Below, piece by piece: positions 62,721-64,000 of a DNA stretch of 64,000 bases (its first letter is position 1; each line of letters opens with the position of its first letter). The position numbers were made by a program, and so were the translations under genes. The notes below the pieces were generated by a model. That model had not been told where the DNA came from. It saw nothing but the letters and a program-made list of their open reading frames with translations, and did not search any database. The DNA is taken from contig NZ_JACHIW010000001.1 of the NCBI RefSeq assembly GCF_014203395.1, positions 1,302,001 through 1,366,000 of the forward strand, given 5' to 3'. Source of the DNA: Saccharopolyspora phatthalungensis. GTDB taxonomy: Bacteria > Actinomycetota > Actinomycetes > Mycobacteriales > Pseudonocardiaceae.

Positions 62721-63065
62721 TCACGCTGCCGTGCCTTCCTCGGGATCATCCACGTCGCTGCTTTCGGGCTGCTGCTGGCTTTGGGCCCAGCGGAGAAGAT
62801 CACCGATCACGTCGGCAAACTCGCCGCGCAGCCGCTCACCTTCCGCACCACGAACGTGCGTAATGTGACCAGTGAAGCCGCGATGATCACCGTGCGTGCG
62901 TTTCTGATCATACCGCCAAATCGGCTGGTCAGGGTCGATGTCCGGCGCGCCCTTGATGTTGTCGTCGGGGGCTGAGCGGGGTGCCGGGATGATGGATCCG
63001 GTGTGATCATCTCCGCTGGGTGTGTGGTCGTCGGGTTCGTTCGGGGTGTGGCTGTGGGGGTACAT
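62721..63065 (-). CDS. Small recombinase-linked protein, paralogue B
   Basis: 114 residues from ATG 63065 with AGGAGG six bases upstream, the best ribosome binding site in this part. The C-terminal part reads WRYDQKRTHGDHRGFTGHI, then GERLRGEFADVIGDLLRWA, aligned with paralogue A. The N-terminal half is disordered and polar. Function unknown; see paralogue A. Confidence 0.65.
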   Translation of the reverse strand: MYPHSHTPNEPDDHTPSGDDHTGSIIPAPRSAPDDNIKGAPDIDPDQPIWRYDQKRTHGDHRGFTGHITHVRGAEGERLRGEFADVIGDLLRWAQSQQQPESSDVDDPEEGTAA

Positions 63066-63480
63066 CGCGCACCTCCTGGCCGCGACCGCCCACACTCAGG
63101 TGGGACCGGGGTCGCGGGTGCTGGTCGTGGTCATCGGGCAACCGTCGACGCAGCGGATGTCGCCTGCCGTGTCACCAGGTTCCGTACCCGCGAGCGGGCT
63201 TGATAGGGACGGCTGGCCGCGCGATCACGCGCGTGTCAGGGCGGGCGTCATCAGGCTGACAACCGGTGGGCCTCGACTCCCCGACTGCACTCAGGCACCC
63301 GTCGGGGCCGACGATCACCGGTCGACTGGACCTCTTACCGTCACAGCGAGACTCGCTGCGAGACCGCCGAGACACGGCCCGAGGCTGGCCGTCTCGGTCG
63401 GTCTCGCTGCTTTCGTCCGGGGTCTCGCCTGGCGAGACCTCATTGGACGGTCGACGTGAAGTCCAGTTTAATCAAGGGAT
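63066..63480. repeat. Intergenic region with an array of GAGAC/GTCTC motifs
   Basis: GAGAC on the plus strand at 63348, 63360, 63369 and 63434; GTCTC at 63391, 63401 and 63422. The last pair forms a 19-base palindrome, GGTCTCGCC-T-GGCGAGACC (63421-63439). Seven motifs within 91 bases. No coding sequence is convincing here. It could be an operator cluster, iterons or a recombinase accessory site. Confidence 0.55.
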
Positions 63481-64000
63481 TCATGCGATCCGATGCTCGT
63501 ACTCGTCATCGGGGTCTTCGTCGTCGTAAAGCATCACGTCGTCATCCACGTCACCTCCTCGCACATCGGCTGCGGGCTGATGCGTGGGCACGGTGGCGGG
63601 TGGCCGGTCTTCAGCCAGGCGCACGAGTTGCTGGTCCTGCGGGTCAAAGGCGGCCTCGCTGTAGGGCTGGCCCAGCCACGGCGCGTGCGGCTCGATGCGC
63701 GGGCCTCGCTGGGGCAACTCGGCCAACCGATAGCGCCGTGCCACTGCATTCCCGTGGCCTTGGCTCCACACAGCCCACACCGGGCCGGCTGGCCCGTCGG
63801 GGTGCTCCTGATCTCGTGTGGTGGTCGCGATCACCAGCGGCGGGCGCCCGGTGCCAGCCGCGCGGCGAAGCGCCTGCCGTAGCGCGATTTCCCGCTTCGC
63901 CGAGTGCACCGAGAACAGCAGGACGCCGAAGGAATGGGTCGGGAACGCGCTGTAGTCGCTGATCTTGCGCGTGACCTTCGACAGCGCCTCGGTACCCGTG
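63481..64000 (-). CDS. Replication-relaxation-like protein, C-terminal part (runs off the window)
   Basis: The frame is open from 64000 down to TGA 63481, giving 172 residues. FGVLLFSVHSAKREIALRQALRRAAG and PLVIATTTRDQ resemble the C-terminal part of replication-relaxation family proteins of actinomycete plasmids and integrative elements. The tail is acidic (DVDDDVMLYDDEDPDDE). Internal GTGs are not the real start. Its presence beside the recombinase supports an integrative element. Confidence 0.5.
   Translation of the reverse strand, partial: TGTEALSKVTRKISDYSAFPTHSFGVLLFSVHSAKREIALRQALRRAAGTGRPPLVIATTTRDQEHPDGPAGPVWAVWSQGHGNAVARRYRLAELPQRGPRIEPHAPWLGQPYSEAAFDPQDQQLVRLAEDRPPATVPTHQPAADVRGGDVDDDVMLYDDEDPDDEYEHRIA

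Noticed and set aside
63348..63439. CRISPR array suspected from repeated GAGAC motifs
   Set aside because: Repeats are only 5 bases, in both orientations and unevenly spaced; no array of 25-40 base repeats exists in the window and no cas gene is seen.

Overview
The window is high-GC actinobacterial DNA: many GTG/TTG starts, stop/start overlaps of the ATGA or GTGA type, and little non-coding space. The order of the core genes between about 39.3 and 56.1 kb resembles the Mycobacterium tuberculosis Rv0979A-Rv0996 neighbourhood (rpmF, mprA, mprB, pepD, moaB2, mscL, ruc, FTHF cyclo-ligase, galU, moeA/glp, rimJ, glpR/sepX). The accessory content is typical of Pseudonocardiales; a Saccharopolyspora-like organism is my best guess, by inference only.

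Left region (1-24 kb), catabolic. A frameshifted SDR gene and an aromatic-acid-type MFS transporter precede a tight three-gene unit (VOC protein, 81-aa protein, alpha/beta hydrolase) and a TetR regulator with a candidate operator. A five-gene minus-strand operon, all ATGA-coupled, follows: HyuA, HyuB with a zinc-ribbon tail, a salicylyl/anthraniloyl-CoA-type FAD monooxygenase, an aryl-acid AMP ligase and a maleate-isomerase-like protein. It looks like an activation and carboxylation/hydroxylation pathway for an aromatic or heteroaromatic substrate that I cannot name. A LuxR-type ATPase regulator lies next to it, with a piece of LacI repressor fused in frame at its 5' end. Then come a fumarylacetoacetate-hydrolase-family enzyme, an MDR reductase, and a carboxylic acid reductase coupled to an MHS transporter.

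Middle accessory region (24-39 kb). HTH and DUF2637 genes of an integrative element and a truncated nuclease-like ORF are followed by an Lrp-flanked catabolic cluster: 2-hydroxyacid dehydrogenase, two aldehyde dehydrogenases, DapA-like aldolase, APC permease and zinc alcohol dehydrogenase. Next are transposase remnants (ISAs1-like, IS110-like), a degenerate resolvase-like protein and a large serine recombinase split by a frameshift. The recombinase frame runs over tRNA-Ala(CGC). The region may be one decayed island.

Core region (39-59 kb). GlpR/SepX sits beside its gephyrin-like partner MoeA/Glp. A CIRCE heat-shock operator precedes the FmdB-type chaperone gene ruc. MprA/MprB and HtrA/PepD share an 11-bp-period repeat upstream of both mprA and htrA. 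galT and a DeoR regulator sit between mprB and htrA. A complete zinc-independent ribosomal protein set (L28, L33, S14, S18 on one strand; COG0523 protein, L31, L32 on the other) diverges from a single Zur-type box. BluB, a TPR-GGDEF protein and an AfsR-like TPR fragment follow.

Right edge (60-64 kb). A second large serine recombinase runs over tRNA-Arg(CCT), with a nested dyad next to the tRNA. Two paralogous small proteins, an array of GAGAC/GTCTC motifs and the end of a replication-relaxation-like gene follow. This is the start of a second integrated element that continues beyond the window.
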